A stretch of 64,000 nt of DNA from Flavobacteriales bacterium UBA7468 (GTDB lineage: Bacteria; Bacteroidota; Bacteroidia; Flavobacteriales_D; Crocinitomicaceae), in contig DLPC01000004.1 of assembly GCA_002478565.1 (NCBI GenBank), forward strand, positions 1-64,000, read 5' to 3'. The notes beneath the pieces were generated by a model. The model had not been told where the DNA came from. It worked only from the letters and a program-made list of their open reading frames with translations, and did no database searches. Below, one piece after another: positions 16,791 to 25,298 of this stretch. Both the position numbers and the translations under genes were made by a program. Numbering within the stretch: the first letter of the stretch is position 1; every line of letters starts with the position of its first letter.

Positions 16791-18014
16791 ATGTGTAAGC
16801 TTATTTTCGCAATATGGTTAACGCTTTTTGGTTGTAATTTGTCATTTGCGCAACAGGGCACCTACCATCCTTTTGTAGCTGAAATACAACTCAATGATCG
16901 TTTACAAATGCTAGTATCTGCTGGGCTTCCAAGCAAAGATCCGAAAGCGCCTATCACCATTTATAACGGAGAGGAAGTTTATCAGTTGTCCGTAAAAAAA
17001 CGGGTAGGAGACACGATCATCTATGGTTTTCCGGCTCAAGATGCAGAATGGAGAATTGCATTTAATGAGGACTACACTGCTGCGCGCGGCTGGTGGGTCA
17101 ATTACAATAAAAAAACGCCAGTACGCTATCCCGTTCATTTGTACCACGGCATTTTGAGTTCGCCTGAGCCTGAAATCAATCAAATAAATATGGAAGGAAA
17201 GTGGCGCGTAGTTTTTGCGCCTGGCACCCCAAATGAAGAAACGCTCGTTGGCGTCTTTGAGCAAAAAAGAGGCAATTTCGTTTCGGGCAGCTTCTTAAGT
17301 GAAACAGGAGATTATCGCTATTTGAATGGTTATATTTCTGGAAATACACTTCAACTGCAGACCTATACAGGTTATTGGGCGTTTGTCGTAGAAGCAACCC
17401 TTCAAAACTCAGACCAAATGACAGGCAACTTCTATAGTGGAGCAAGTTATAGTGTGCCTTTTACTGCCGCGCGTGATGCTGCTGTTCAATTGCGCGATGA
17501 AAGCAGTTTGACTTATTTAGTCAAGCGTGATGAAACCGTATATCTCAAAGGACTGACAAAACTAAATGGTCGAAAGGTTAATTTGGATTTAAACAAGCAA
17601 AATCAAGTGACGCTCATTCAAATCATGGGAACTTGGTGCCCAAATTGCATCGATGAGACTAATTTATTGAAGGAACTTCAAATACAATATGGACCGCAGG
17701 GCTTTCGAGTGGTAGGCTTGGCTTTTGAGGTGGGTAATGATTCGAAGAAACAAAGAGCCCGACTCAAAAAATTCATAACAGAATTAGGAATCAATTACGA
17801 ATTGTATTTAGCAGGCACTTCAAGTAAAGAAGCTGCGGCTGCTTATTTTCCAATGCTCAATGGAATTATGAGCTTCCCAACTTCTATCTTAGTGGATGCT
17901 CAAGGAAAAGTTATTGCAATCCATACTGGATTTAGTGGCCCAGCAACAGGGCAGGCTTATAATGACTTAGTACAGAAATTCAAGCAAGAAATCGAAGGGG
18001 CGCTATCCGAATAG
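16791..18014 (+). CDS. Secreted TlpA-like thiol-disulfide protein with N-terminal beta domain
   Basis: A 407-residue exported protein. A signal peptide occupies about residues 1-20 (IFAIWLTLFG, cleavage after SFA). Residues 21-240 are a beta-rich region that I do not recognise. The C-terminal 160 residues are a TlpA/ResA-type thioredoxin domain with redox motif C283-P-N-C286 (GTWCPNC) and the cis-proline region SFPTSILVDAQGK. It probably reduces or reshuffles disulfides in the periplasm or at the outer membrane. It is a single gene diverging from the ECF sigma gene and converging on mreB with an 8-nt gap. Confidence 0.85.
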   Translation: MCKLIFAIWLTLFGCNLSFAQQGTYHPFVAEIQLNDRLQMLVSAGLPSKDPKAPITIYNGEEVYQLSVKKRVGDTIIYGFPAQDAEWRIAFNEDYTAARGWWVNYNKKTPVRYPVHLYHGILSSPEPEINQINMEGKWRVVFAPGTPNEETLVGVFEQKRGNFVSGSFLSETGDYRYLNGYISGNTLQLQTYTGYWAFVVEATLQNSDQMTGNFYSGASYSVPFTAARDAAVQLRDESSLTYLVKRDETVYLKGLTKLNGRKVNLDLNKQNQVTLIQIMGTWCPNCIDETNLLKELQIQYGPQGFRVVGLAFEVGNDSKKQRARLKKFITELGINYELYLAGTSSKEAAAAYFPMLNGIMSFPTSILVDAQGKVIAIHTGFSGPATGQAYNDLVQKFKQEIEGALSE

Positions 18015-18021
18015 AACCAAA

Positions 18022-19047
18022 TTAACGGCCCATTAGGAAAGGATACTTGTCGATGTTTTTCAGTGCAATGCTTGTTCCTCGGGCAACGGCTCTGAGTGGA
18101 TCTTCGGCAATATGAACCGGGAGCTTCGTTTTGGTAGAAATTCTTTTATCAAGACCACGAAGCATTGAACCACCACCAGCTAAGTAGATACCTGTTTTGT
18201 AAATATCTGCAGAAAGTTCTGGAGGAGTCATTTCAAGTGCACTGAGGATGGCCTCTTCAATTTTTGCGATTGTTTTGTCGAGGGCGTGGGCAACTTCTTG
18301 GTAAGAAACCATGATTTCTTTTGGAATTCCAGTCATGAGGTCACGACCACGAACAGCGAAATCTGCAGGTGGGTTTTCTAACTCTGGTAGGGCTGCTCCA
18401 ACTTCAATTTTGATTTGCTCGGCTGTGCGTTCACCGACAAGAATATTGTGTTGACGGCGCATGTATTCTTCGATGTCGTTGGTGAAGTCGTCTCCGGCAA
18501 TACGGATAGATTTGTCACAGACAATACCACCTAGTGCAATTACGGCGATTTCTGAGGTACCACCACCTATGTCAATAATCATGTTACCCATTGGCTCTTC
18601 TACATCGATACCGATACCGATTGCGGCAGCCATAGGCTCGTGAATGAGGTAAACTTCTTTGGCGCCAGCATGTTCAGCTGAATCTTGTACGGCGCGTTTT
18701 TCAACTTCCGTAATACCCGATGGAATACAAATTACCATGCGGAGTGTTGGATTGAACAAACTTCTTCCCGGATTGATCATTTTAATCATCCCTTTGATCA
18801 TTTGTTCGGCACTTTGGAAGTCAGCGATTACGCCGTCTTTGAGCGGACGTACCGTTTCGATCAATTTGTGTGTCTTACCATGCATCTGCTGCGCCTTTCG
18901 ACCAATAGCTACCACCTTACCGGTTTGGATGTCTTTGGCAACAATAGAAGGTTCATCAACGACAACTTTGTCGTTCCAGATGATTAGGGTGTTTGCCGTA
19001 CCGAGGTCAATGGCAATTTCCTGTGTAAGAAAGTTAAAAAGGCCCAT
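18022..19047 (-). CDS. mreB: Rod shape-determining protein MreB
   Basis: A 341-residue bacterial actin that forms membrane-bound filaments guiding lateral wall synthesis. Phosphate-binding motifs are clear: DLGTANTLIIW near the N-terminus, DIGGGTSEIAVI in the middle, and the adenosine motif YLAGGGSMLRGLD near residue 290. The N-terminal MGLFNFL forms the expected hydrophobic membrane anchor. It is downstream of purH, but mreC and mreD do not follow; the next gene converges from the opposite strand. Confidence 0.97.
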   Translation of the reverse strand: MGLFNFLTQEIAIDLGTANTLIIWNDKVVVDEPSIVAKDIQTGKVVAIGRKAQQMHGKTHKLIETVRPLKDGVIADFQSAEQMIKGMIKMINPGRSLFNPTLRMVICIPSGITEVEKRAVQDSAEHAGAKEVYLIHEPMAAAIGIGIDVEEPMGNMIIDIGGGTSEIAVIALGGIVCDKSIRIAGDDFTNDIEEYMRRQHNILVGERTAEQIKIEVGAALPELENPPADFAVRGRDLMTGIPKEIMVSYQEVAHALDKTIAKIEEAILSALEMTPPELSADIYKTGIYLAGGGSMLRGLDKRISTKTKLPVHIAEDPLRAVARGTSIALKNIDKYPFLMGR

Positions 19048-19125
19048 GTTAAGCGCTAATTTATGTTGTAACCTTCACGTATTCGTAAATAGCATCGAAA
19101 GGTTACATTAATTTCGAAACAATTT

Positions 19126-19133
19126 CAAATTTA
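19126..19133 (-). promoter_or_regulatory. -7 box upstream of mreB
   Basis: On the minus strand, TAAATTTG (19133-19126) lies about 78 nt before the mreB start, inside the purH-mreB gap. This would give mreB its own promoter with a leader of roughly 75 nt. There is no clear -33 partner. Confidence 0.3.
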
Positions 19134-19147
19134 TTTCAGGGAGTCTT

Positions 19148-20677
19148 TTAATGCTTGAAATGGCGCACTCCTGTGAAGACCATACTCATTTGATTTGCAT
19201 CACAATAAGTGATGGATAAATCGTCTTTAACAGAGCCTCCTGGCTGAATAACAGCGTTGATATTTTCATTGTGTGCAATTTCAACACAATCCGGGAATGG
19301 GAAAAATGCGTCGCTAGCCATTACTGCACCGTTGAGGTCAAAGCCAAAAGATTTTGCTTTGTGAATGGCTTGTCTGAGCGCATCCACGCGTGAAGTTTGT
19401 CCGGTACCGCTAGCCAATAATTGGCCATTTTTCGCCAAGATAATTGTATTTGATTTGGTGTGCTTCACTAATTTATTAGCAAAAAGCAGGTCTTGAATTT
19501 CGTCAGCACTTGGGGCTACTTTTGTTTTAACTTCTAGGTTTTCAGGACCTTCAGTGGCCAAGTCTGCGTCTTGAACTAAATATCCATTTAATGCACTGCG
19601 CACAAGGGTGGTGGGAAGTTCAATGTCATTTTGGACTAAAATAATTCGGTTCTTTTTAGACTGTAAAAGCGCGATGGCTTCGTCTGAATAAGATGGCGCG
19701 ATGAGTACTTCGCAGAATAAATCATTGATAAGGGTCGCGGTTTCAATATCAATTTTTGTATTGGCAATTAAAATTCCTCCGAAAGCGCTAACGGGGTCAG
19801 CTGCTAATGCGGTCTCATAGGCTTCTTTGAGTGTATTTCTGGTAGCAAGCCCACAAGCGTTATTGTGTTTAAGGATACCAAAAGTTGGTTGATCGTGTTT
19901 GAATTCGTTCATCAAACGAACTGCTGCGTCGACATCAAGTAAATTGTTGTAGGAAAGTTCTTTACCATGAAGTTTGGTGAAAAGTGCATCGAGATCACCG
20001 AAGAATACTCCTTTTTGATGGGGGTTTTCGCCGTAACGAAGCGGACTTTGTTTTTCTTCACTAATTTTTAAGTATGAACTTTCTTGATTCATGAAATAAT
20101 GATGAATCAAGGTGTCGTAATGGGAAGAAACATGGAAGGCTTCAGCTGCAAAAGATTTGCGTTGGTCTAGATTTGTTGTTGCACCTTGTTGATTCAAAAT
20201 ATCTAAAAATTGGCCATATTGGTGAACACTTGGAATGATGACGACATCATTAAAATTCTTAGCTGCCGCTCGAATGAGAGAAATTCCGCCAATGTCAATT
20301 TTTTCAATGATATCGGCATGGCTTGCGCCACTCTTCAGTGTCTCTTCAAATGGATAGAGGTCAACAATGACTAAGTCGATTGGGCCAAGCTTGTGTTCGG
20401 CCATGTGTGCTTGATCGGCAGGGAGGTCGCGGCGATTGAGAATCCCACCAAAAATTGCAGGATGCAAAGTTTTAACACGACCACCTAAAATTTCAGGAAA
20501 TTGAGTGACATCTTCAACGGCAGTAACTGGGACACCAAGTTCTTTAATGAACGCAAGGGTTCCTCCTGTAGATAATATTTCAACGTTGTTTTCGTGTAAT
20601 TTTTGCACGATAGGCGCCAAACCATCTTTGTAATAGACAGAGATTAATGCGCGCTGAATAGCTTTTGAATTTGTCAT
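19148..20677 (-). CDS. purH: Bifunctional AICAR formyltransferase/IMP cyclohydrolase
   Basis: A 509-residue enzyme for the last two steps of de novo IMP synthesis. The N-terminal cyclohydrolase domain shows ALISVYYKDGL, ILSTGGT and GGRVKTLHP. The transformylase domain carries KHNNACG with the catalytic lysine-histidine and ends with SDAFFPFPDCVE and the IQPGGSVKDD motif. Length is normal. A -7 box TAACTTTG lies at 20702-20695, 17 nt before the ATG. A terminator separates it from nrdA upstream, and mreB follows. Confidence 0.97.
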   Translation of the reverse strand: MTNSKAIQRALISVYYKDGLAPIVQKLHENNVEILSTGGTLAFIKELGVPVTAVEDVTQFPEILGGRVKTLHPAIFGGILNRRDLPADQAHMAEHKLGPIDLVIVDLYPFEETLKSGASHADIIEKIDIGGISLIRAAAKNFNDVVIIPSVHQYGQFLDILNQQGATTNLDQRKSFAAEAFHVSSHYDTLIHHYFMNQESSYLKISEEKQSPLRYGENPHQKGVFFGDLDALFTKLHGKELSYNNLLDVDAAVRLMNEFKHDQPTFGILKHNNACGLATRNTLKEAYETALAADPVSAFGGILIANTKIDIETATLINDLFCEVLIAPSYSDEAIALLQSKKNRIILVQNDIELPTTLVRSALNGYLVQDADLATEGPENLEVKTKVAPSADEIQDLLFANKLVKHTKSNTIILAKNGQLLASGTGQTSRVDALRQAIHKAKSFGFDLNGAVMASDAFFPFPDCVEIAHNENINAVIQPGGSVKDDLSITYCDANQMSMVFTGVRHFKH

Positions 20678-20694
20678 TTTATTTTAGGAAAATG

Positions 20695-20702
20695 CAAAGT
20701 TA
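20695..20702 (-). promoter_or_regulatory. -7 box of purH
   Basis: On the minus strand, TAACTTTG matches TAnnTTTG and lies 17 nt upstream of the purH start, just after the nrdA terminator. No convincing -33 box was found. Confidence 0.35.
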
Positions 20703-20713
20703 CGCTATAAATA

Positions 20714-20743
20714 AAAAGGCCCACTAAAAAGTAGGCCTTATTT
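20714..20743 (-). terminator. Rho-independent terminator after nrdA
   Basis: On the minus strand the RNA forms a stem of AAGGCC with GGCCTT, extended by two more pairs past one mismatch, with a six-nucleotide loop, followed by TTTTTATTT. It lies downstream of the duplicated palindrome and should end the nrdBA transcript before purH. Confidence 0.75.
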
Positions 20744-20746
20744 TAT

Positions 20747-20802
20747 ATGAATTTACGTTCAGCATATAACCGGCTAGCGCCGCTTCTATCCTGAACACAT
20801 TT
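20747..20802. repeat. 56-bp direct repeat, copy 1 (contains a 40-bp imperfect palindrome)
   Basis: This copy differs from the second (20817-20872) at one base of 56; the repeat period is 70 bp. Inside it, 20757-20796 is an imperfect palindrome: an 18-bp stem with three mismatches and a TAGC loop, outer arms GTTCAG and CTGAAC. This copy lies entirely in the nrdA 3' untranslated region. It looks REP-like. Confidence 0.9.
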
Positions 20803-20816
20803 AGTTCACTACGTTC

Positions 20817-20872
20817 ATGAATTTTCGTTCAGCATATAACCGGCTAGCGCCGCTTCTATCCTGAACACATTT
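20817..20872. repeat. 56-bp direct repeat, copy 2 (overlaps the nrdA stop codon)
   Basis: The second copy carries the same 40-bp palindrome at 20827-20866. Its right part encodes the final residues of NrdA (MCSG and the TAG stop), so protein-coding sequence is part of the repeat. The 14 bp between copies (20803-20816) is unique. Confidence 0.9.
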
Positions 20873-23216
20873 CACAACCTTCTGGGTCATCGAGTGAACA
20901 AGCGATAGCTGCTTGTTGATCTTCGATGCTTTGTGCTTTAGGTTCTTCAACAACAGTTTTATCAACGGTGAATTTGATGGCGTCAGTTGCTGCTTTTGTG
21001 CGGAGGTAGTACATACCTGTTTTTAAGCCTTTTTCCCAGCCATAGAAGTGCATGGAAGTTAATTTACCAAAGTTGGCGTTCTCCATGAAAATGTTGAGCG
21101 ATTGACTTTGGCAAATATATGCACCGCGATCAGCAGCTTGTTCAATGATTGCTTTTTGAGAAATTTCCCAAGCTGTTTTGTAAAGATCTTTGAGGCGTTG
21201 TGGGATCTCTTGGATGTTTTGGATAGATCCGTTCGCAGCCATGATTTTCTGACGCATGTCTTTGCTCCAGAGGCCTTCCTTGACGAGGTCTTTGAGTAAG
21301 TGCTTATTAACGATGATGAATTCACCTGAAAGCACGCGACGTGTGTAAATATTGGATGTATATGGCTCAAAACATTCGTTGTTGCCAAGAATTTGTGCAG
21401 TAGATGCGGTTGGCATTGGCGCAAGCAACAAACTGTTACGGACACCGTGTTTTTTAACTTCGGCTTTGAGAAGATCCCATTCCCAACGATTGGTCGGCGT
21501 TACGCCCCACATATCAAATTGGAAAACACCTTTAGAAACTGGAGAACCTTTGATTGTTTCGTAAGGACCGTCAACTTTTGCTAAGTCTTTAGAGGCAGTC
21601 ATTGAGGCAAAGTAAATCGTCTCAAATACTTCGCGGTTCAATGCGCGTGCTTCTTCCGACTCAAATGGGAAGCCCATCATGATAAATGCATCGGCTAGGC
21701 CTTGAACACCAAGACCAATAGGTCTGTGGCGCATGTTGGAGTTGCGTGCTTCTTCTACCGGGTAGAAGTTGTTGTCGATGATGCGGTTGAGGTTGAGGGT
21801 TGCTTGGTAGGTAACTTCGAAAAGTTTATCGTGGTCAAAAGTACCTTCTTCCGTCACAAACTTTGGCAAAGCCAATGAAGCTAGGTTACATACTGCAACT
21901 TCGTCTGGAGCAGTGTACTCGATGATTTCGGTACAAAGGTTGGAAGATTTGATTGTACCAAGGTTTTGCTGATTAGACTTGGCATTTGCCGCGTCTTTGT
22001 AAAGCATGTATGGCGTTCCGGTCTCAATTTGAGACTCAAGGATTTTGAACCAAAGGTCTTGTGCCTTGATGGTTTTGCGTCCTTTTCCTTCTTGTTCGTA
22101 TCTGGTATAAAGCGCTTCGAATTCAGCACTGTGCGTATCAGAAAGACCTGGGCATTCGTGTGGGCACATAAGTGTCCATTCGCCGTTTTCTTTGACGCGC
22201 TTCATAAATAAGTCTGGAATCCAGAGCGCATAAAAGAGGTCACGGGCACGTTGCTCTTCTTTACCGTGGTTTTTCTTGAGGTCAAGGAAATCAAAAACAT
22301 CGGCGTGCCAAGGCTCAATGTAAATGGCAAAAGAACCTTTGCGCTTACCGCCACCTTGGTCTACGTAACGCGCTGTATCGTTGAAAACGCGAAGCATTGG
22401 CACGATACCGTTAGAGGTTCCGTTGGTACCTTTGATGTATGATCCTGTTGCGCGGATGTCGTGGATAGACAAACCGATTCCACCAGCGGATTGTGAAATT
22501 TGCGCACAAGATTTGAGTGTATCGTAAATACCACCGATGCTATCTTCTTTCATGGTTAACAAGAAGCAAGAAGACATTTGTGGTTTAGGTGTACCTGAGT
22601 TGAATAATGTTGGTGTAGCGTGTGTAAACCAACCCTCAGACATGAGGTTGTAAGTTTTGATTGCAGACTGGACATCTTCTTTATGGATACCAACGGCAAC
22701 ACGCATGAGCATTTGTTGTGGTCTTTCAGCGATTTTTCCGTTCAAGCGCATGAGGTAGGAGCGTGTCAAGGTCTTGAAACCGAAGTAATCGTAGCGGAAA
22801 TCGCGGTCGTAGATGATGCTTGAGTCAAGTAACTCTTTGTTGTTCATGATGATCTCATAGACGTCGTCTGCAAGGAGCGAAGCAGCTTCGTTGGTCTTTG
22901 GATCAATGTATTGATACATGTCTTGCATCACTTCAGAGAAGGTCTTTTTGGTTTCTTTGTGAAGGTTAGAAACTGCAATTCGTGAAGCGAGCAATGCGTA
23001 GTCTGGGTGGTCGATGGTTTTTGCAGCAGCAACTTCAGCAGCTAGGTTGTCTAGTTCTGTGGTAGTTACGCCATCAAAAATCCCTTCGATGACTTTCATA
23101 GCCACTGCTTCGGGTGATACTAGCGGATCAAGCCCATAACACATCTTGATGATGCGGGCAGTGATTTTGTCAAATTTTACGGCTTCTTTTCGGCCGTCTC
23201 TTTTTACAACGTACAT
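20856..23216 (-). CDS. nrdA: Ribonucleoside-diphosphate reductase, alpha subunit
   Basis: A 786-residue class Ia large subunit that reduces ribonucleotides to deoxyribonucleotides. An N-terminal ATP-cone begins at VVKRDGRKEAVKFD, giving allosteric overall-activity control. Active-site features include SCFLLTMKEDS, the NLCTEI cysteine-glutamate motif and MPTASTAQILGNNE. The C-terminal redox pair is CEMC, the last four codons and stop lying in a duplicated palindrome. nrdB lies 33 nt upstream on the same strand, so the transcript order is nrdB-nrdA. Confidence 0.97.
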   Translation of the reverse strand: MYVVKRDGRKEAVKFDKITARIIKMCYGLDPLVSPEAVAMKVIEGIFDGVTTTELDNLAAEVAAAKTIDHPDYALLASRIAVSNLHKETKKTFSEVMQDMYQYIDPKTNEAASLLADDVYEIIMNNKELLDSSIIYDRDFRYDYFGFKTLTRSYLMRLNGKIAERPQQMLMRVAVGIHKEDVQSAIKTYNLMSEGWFTHATPTLFNSGTPKPQMSSCFLLTMKEDSIGGIYDTLKSCAQISQSAGGIGLSIHDIRATGSYIKGTNGTSNGIVPMLRVFNDTARYVDQGGGKRKGSFAIYIEPWHADVFDFLDLKKNHGKEEQRARDLFYALWIPDLFMKRVKENGEWTLMCPHECPGLSDTHSAEFEALYTRYEQEGKGRKTIKAQDLWFKILESQIETGTPYMLYKDAANAKSNQQNLGTIKSSNLCTEIIEYTAPDEVAVCNLASLALPKFVTEEGTFDHDKLFEVTYQATLNLNRIIDNNFYPVEEARNSNMRHRPIGLGVQGLADAFIMMGFPFESEEARALNREVFETIYFASMTASKDLAKVDGPYETIKGSPVSKGVFQFDMWGVTPTNRWEWDLLKAEVKKHGVRNSLLLAPMPTASTAQILGNNECFEPYTSNIYTRRVLSGEFIIVNKHLLKDLVKEGLWSKDMRQKIMAANGSIQNIQEIPQRLKDLYKTAWEISQKAIIEQAADRGAYICQSQSLNIFMENANFGKLTSMHFYGWEKGLKTGMYYLRTKAATDAIKFTVDKTVVEEPKAQSIEDQQAAIACSLDDPEGCEMCSG

Positions 23217-23249
23217 GTGCTCCTTTAATTTATAGTTAGTTTAGGTTTT

Positions 23250-24230
23250 TTAGAAATCTTCGTCGAGACTAAAGGTCTGATTTTCTTTGCCGGCCAACAC
23301 CCCAGCTTTTTGATATTCCCCTACGCGCTTTTCGAAGAAGTTAGTTTTTCCTTGGATTGAAATCATGTCCATGAAGTCAAAAGGATTGGTGGCGTTATAA
23401 ACGCGCTCATTGCCGAGTTCCACTAAAAGGCGATCTGCAACAAATTCGATGTACTGACCCATGAGGTCGCTGTTCATGCCAATGAGTTTAACAGGTAGCG
23501 CATCAGTAACGAATTCTTTTTCGATTTCTACAGCATTGGTAATGATTTCCTGTACTTTTTCTTTTGGAAGTTTATTAACGAGGTGTTTGGTGTAAAGCAA
23601 ACAAGCGAAATCGCAATGCAAACCTTCGTCTCTTGAAATGAGTTCGTTAGAGAATGACAGGCCAGGCATTAGGCCTCGTTTTTTCAACCAAAAGATAGAA
23701 CAGAATGAACCAGAGAAAAAGATACCTTCAACAGCAGCGAAAGCCACAAGGCGCTCGGCGTATGATCCTTGATCAATCCAACGGAGTGCCCAGTCTGCTT
23801 TTTTGCGAACGCAATCAACGGTGTCGATGGCGTTGAATAAGTAGTTCTTCTCTTGAGTGTCTTTGATGTAGGTGTCAATCAGAAGCGAGTATGTTTCTGA
23901 GTGGATGTTTTCCATGGTTACTTGAAAACCATAGAAAAATTTGGCTTCAGTATATTGTACTTCGTTGAGGAAGTGTTCAGCAAGGTTTTCATTGACAATG
24001 CCATCTGATGCAGCAAAGAATGCCAAAACGTGCTTGATGAAATGACGTTCGTCATCATTTAATTTATTTTCCCAGTCAATTTGATCAGGAGATAAATCGA
24101 TTTCTTCTGCTGTCCAAAAGCTGGCCTCGGCTTTTTTGTAAAAGCTCCAGATGTCATCGTGCTGAATGGGAAACAGCACAAAACGACTTTTATTCTCTTC
24201 TAGTATAGGTTCGTGTAATGCTTTTTCCAT
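23250..24230 (-). CDS. nrdB: Ribonucleoside-diphosphate reductase, beta subunit
   Basis: A 326-residue di-iron/tyrosyl-radical subunit. Ferritin-like helices carry the metal ligands: E in WTAEEIDL, the E..H pair in VTMENIHSETY, E in VEGIFFSG and E..H in ISRDEGLHCDF. The radical tyrosine sits in the helix after IHSETYSLL. Length is that of a shorter NrdB. The C-terminus FSLDEDF is the peptide that docks on NrdA. It starts the nrdBA operon, 337 nt from comF. Confidence 0.96.
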   Translation of the reverse strand: MEKALHEPILEENKSRFVLFPIQHDDIWSFYKKAEASFWTAEEIDLSPDQIDWENKLNDDERHFIKHVLAFFAASDGIVNENLAEHFLNEVQYTEAKFFYGFQVTMENIHSETYSLLIDTYIKDTQEKNYLFNAIDTVDCVRKKADWALRWIDQGSYAERLVAFAAVEGIFFSGSFCSIFWLKKRGLMPGLSFSNELISRDEGLHCDFACLLYTKHLVNKLPKEKVQEIITNAVEIEKEFVTDALPVKLIGMNSDLMGQYIEFVADRLLVELGNERVYNATNPFDFMDMISIQGKTNFFEKRVGEYQKAGVLAGKENQTFSLDEDF

Positions 24231-24567
24231 AGAGTTTTGGTTACGGTTTTTCAGACTAAATCAGGGATACAAAATTTGTTAAAATTCGGTCTCGAATCAA
24301 TTAAAGAAATTAACATTTATTTGAGGTTTTCAACACCAATTTGCGCAATCCTTTCTACATCAACGCTTCCACGGATTTCAACAAGCTTAAGAAAGATATT
24401 CACACGTTTTAAAAGCGGGTATTGATAATTTTTCGGAAGAAAATTGACTGTTTGAAACGATAATTTTTGTATGAAAAGAAACCACTTTAAAATTAACAAA
24501 CTCACCACTGAAATTTCGAATACAATTCAAGCAGTTTTAAACACGTTATTGTTGAATAACTATTCAC
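24231..24567. other. Intergenic region between divergent nrdB and comF
   Basis: This 337-nt AT-rich region must hold the promoters of both genes. I see no full -33/-7 pair facing nrdB; the closest minus-strand match (around 24270-24285) breaks the TAnnTTTG consensus. No recognisable NrdR box pair was found. The comF side contains a 44-codon open frame from 24471 and a 14-bp dyad at 24553-24566. Confidence 0.5.
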
Positions 24568-24605
24568 ATGATCAAATACTTTCGCAATCTCAGTTTGGTG
24601 CTTAA
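24471..24605 (+). CDS. Possible 44-residue small protein overlapping comF
   Basis: An ATG at 24471 opens 44 codons ending at TAA 24603-24605, overlapping the first 38 nt of comF in another frame. The peptide starts MKRNHFKINK and is rich in N, T and L with a hydrophobic centre (IQAVLNTLLL). It follows a TAATTTTTG element directly. It has no known homologue that I recognise; it may be a translated leader, or chance. Confidence 0.2.
   Translation: MKRNHFKINKLTTEISNTIQAVLNTLLLNNYSHDQILSQSQFGA
24553..24566. promoter_or_regulatory. 14-bp dyad immediately before comF
   Basis: TGAATA-AC-TATTCA is a perfect two-fold symmetric sequence ending 1 nt before the comF ATG. It could be an operator half-site pair. 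The regulator is unknown and chance in AT-rich DNA is possible. Confidence 0.25.
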
Positions 24606-25290
24606 AAATTATTCAGACGGCCTCGGTCATCTGATTTTTACGAATGTCTGTTTGCATTGCAATAAAGAATTGGTAAGCACAGAAAAATATTTATGCTTCG
24701 GATGTTGGGAACAACTCAAACCCACCTATTTTGAAAAAGAAAAAGGGGGAAATCAACTAGAGCGCTTATTTCAGGGTAGGGTTCATATTAAACACGCTTC
24801 GGCACTTTATTATTATGGAAAAGGAACAGTAAGTCAGTCACTTATAAGGGCCTTGAAATACGACTTCAAAGCACCACTTGGCATTTTTCTTGGTGAACAC
24901 ATGGCAGTACTATTGAAAGACCACGCGATCACTACTTGTGATTATTTACTTCCAGTACCGATACACCCGAGAAAGAAATTTGCTAGGGGCTATAATCAAA
25001 GTGAATTGTTGGCCATCGGACTTTCGAAGCGCTGGCAAAAACCGATACTTCAGCATCTAGTAAAAAAGAAGACCTACACAAAAAGTCAAACACAATTAGA
25101 CAGATTTGGCCGCTGGGAAAACGTTCAAGATATTTTTAAAGGTCTTGGCACAAATCTTTCAAATGCACATGTTCTAATTGTTGATGATGTCATCACCACC
25201 GGTGCCACGCTCGAAGCTTTGGTCAAGGCAATTCGAGATGTCAATCCTCAAATTCAGATAAGTTTGCTTAGCTTCGCATTTACTAATTAA
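24568..25290 (+). CDS. ComF family phosphoribosyltransferase-like protein
   Basis: A 240-residue protein with an N-terminal zinc-ribbon-like pair (CLHCNKEL and CFGCW) and a C-terminal phosphoribosyltransferase domain with the PRPP loop VLIVDDVITTGAT (around 207-219). ComF proteins assist DNA uptake in competent bacteria, linking the ComF helicase and DprA; in Bacteroidota the role is presumed, not shown. FGRWENVQDIF and the HPRKKFARGYNQSE motif are typical of the family. It is followed after 8 nt by the FAD oxidoreductase gene. Confidence 0.9.
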   Translation: MIKYFRNLSLVLKNYSDGLGHLIFTNVCLHCNKELVSTEKYLCFGCWEQLKPTYFEKEKGGNQLERLFQGRVHIKHASALYYYGKGTVSQSLIRALKYDFKAPLGIFLGEHMAVLLKDHAITTCDYLLPVPIHPRKKFARGYNQSELLAIGLSKRWQKPILQHLVKKKTYTKSQTQLDRFGRWENVQDIFKGLGTNLSNAHVLIVDDVITTGATLEALVKAIRDVNPQIQISLLSFAFTN

Positions 25291-25298
25291 ACGAACCT

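Noticed and set aside
18659..19111. 150-codon open frame opposite mreB
   Set aside because: It is a shadow of mreB on the other strand, with no family match and no promoter.
20747..20872. CRISPR-like repeat
   Set aside because: Only two repeats with a 14-bp spacer, an internal palindrome of 40 bp and no cas gene.
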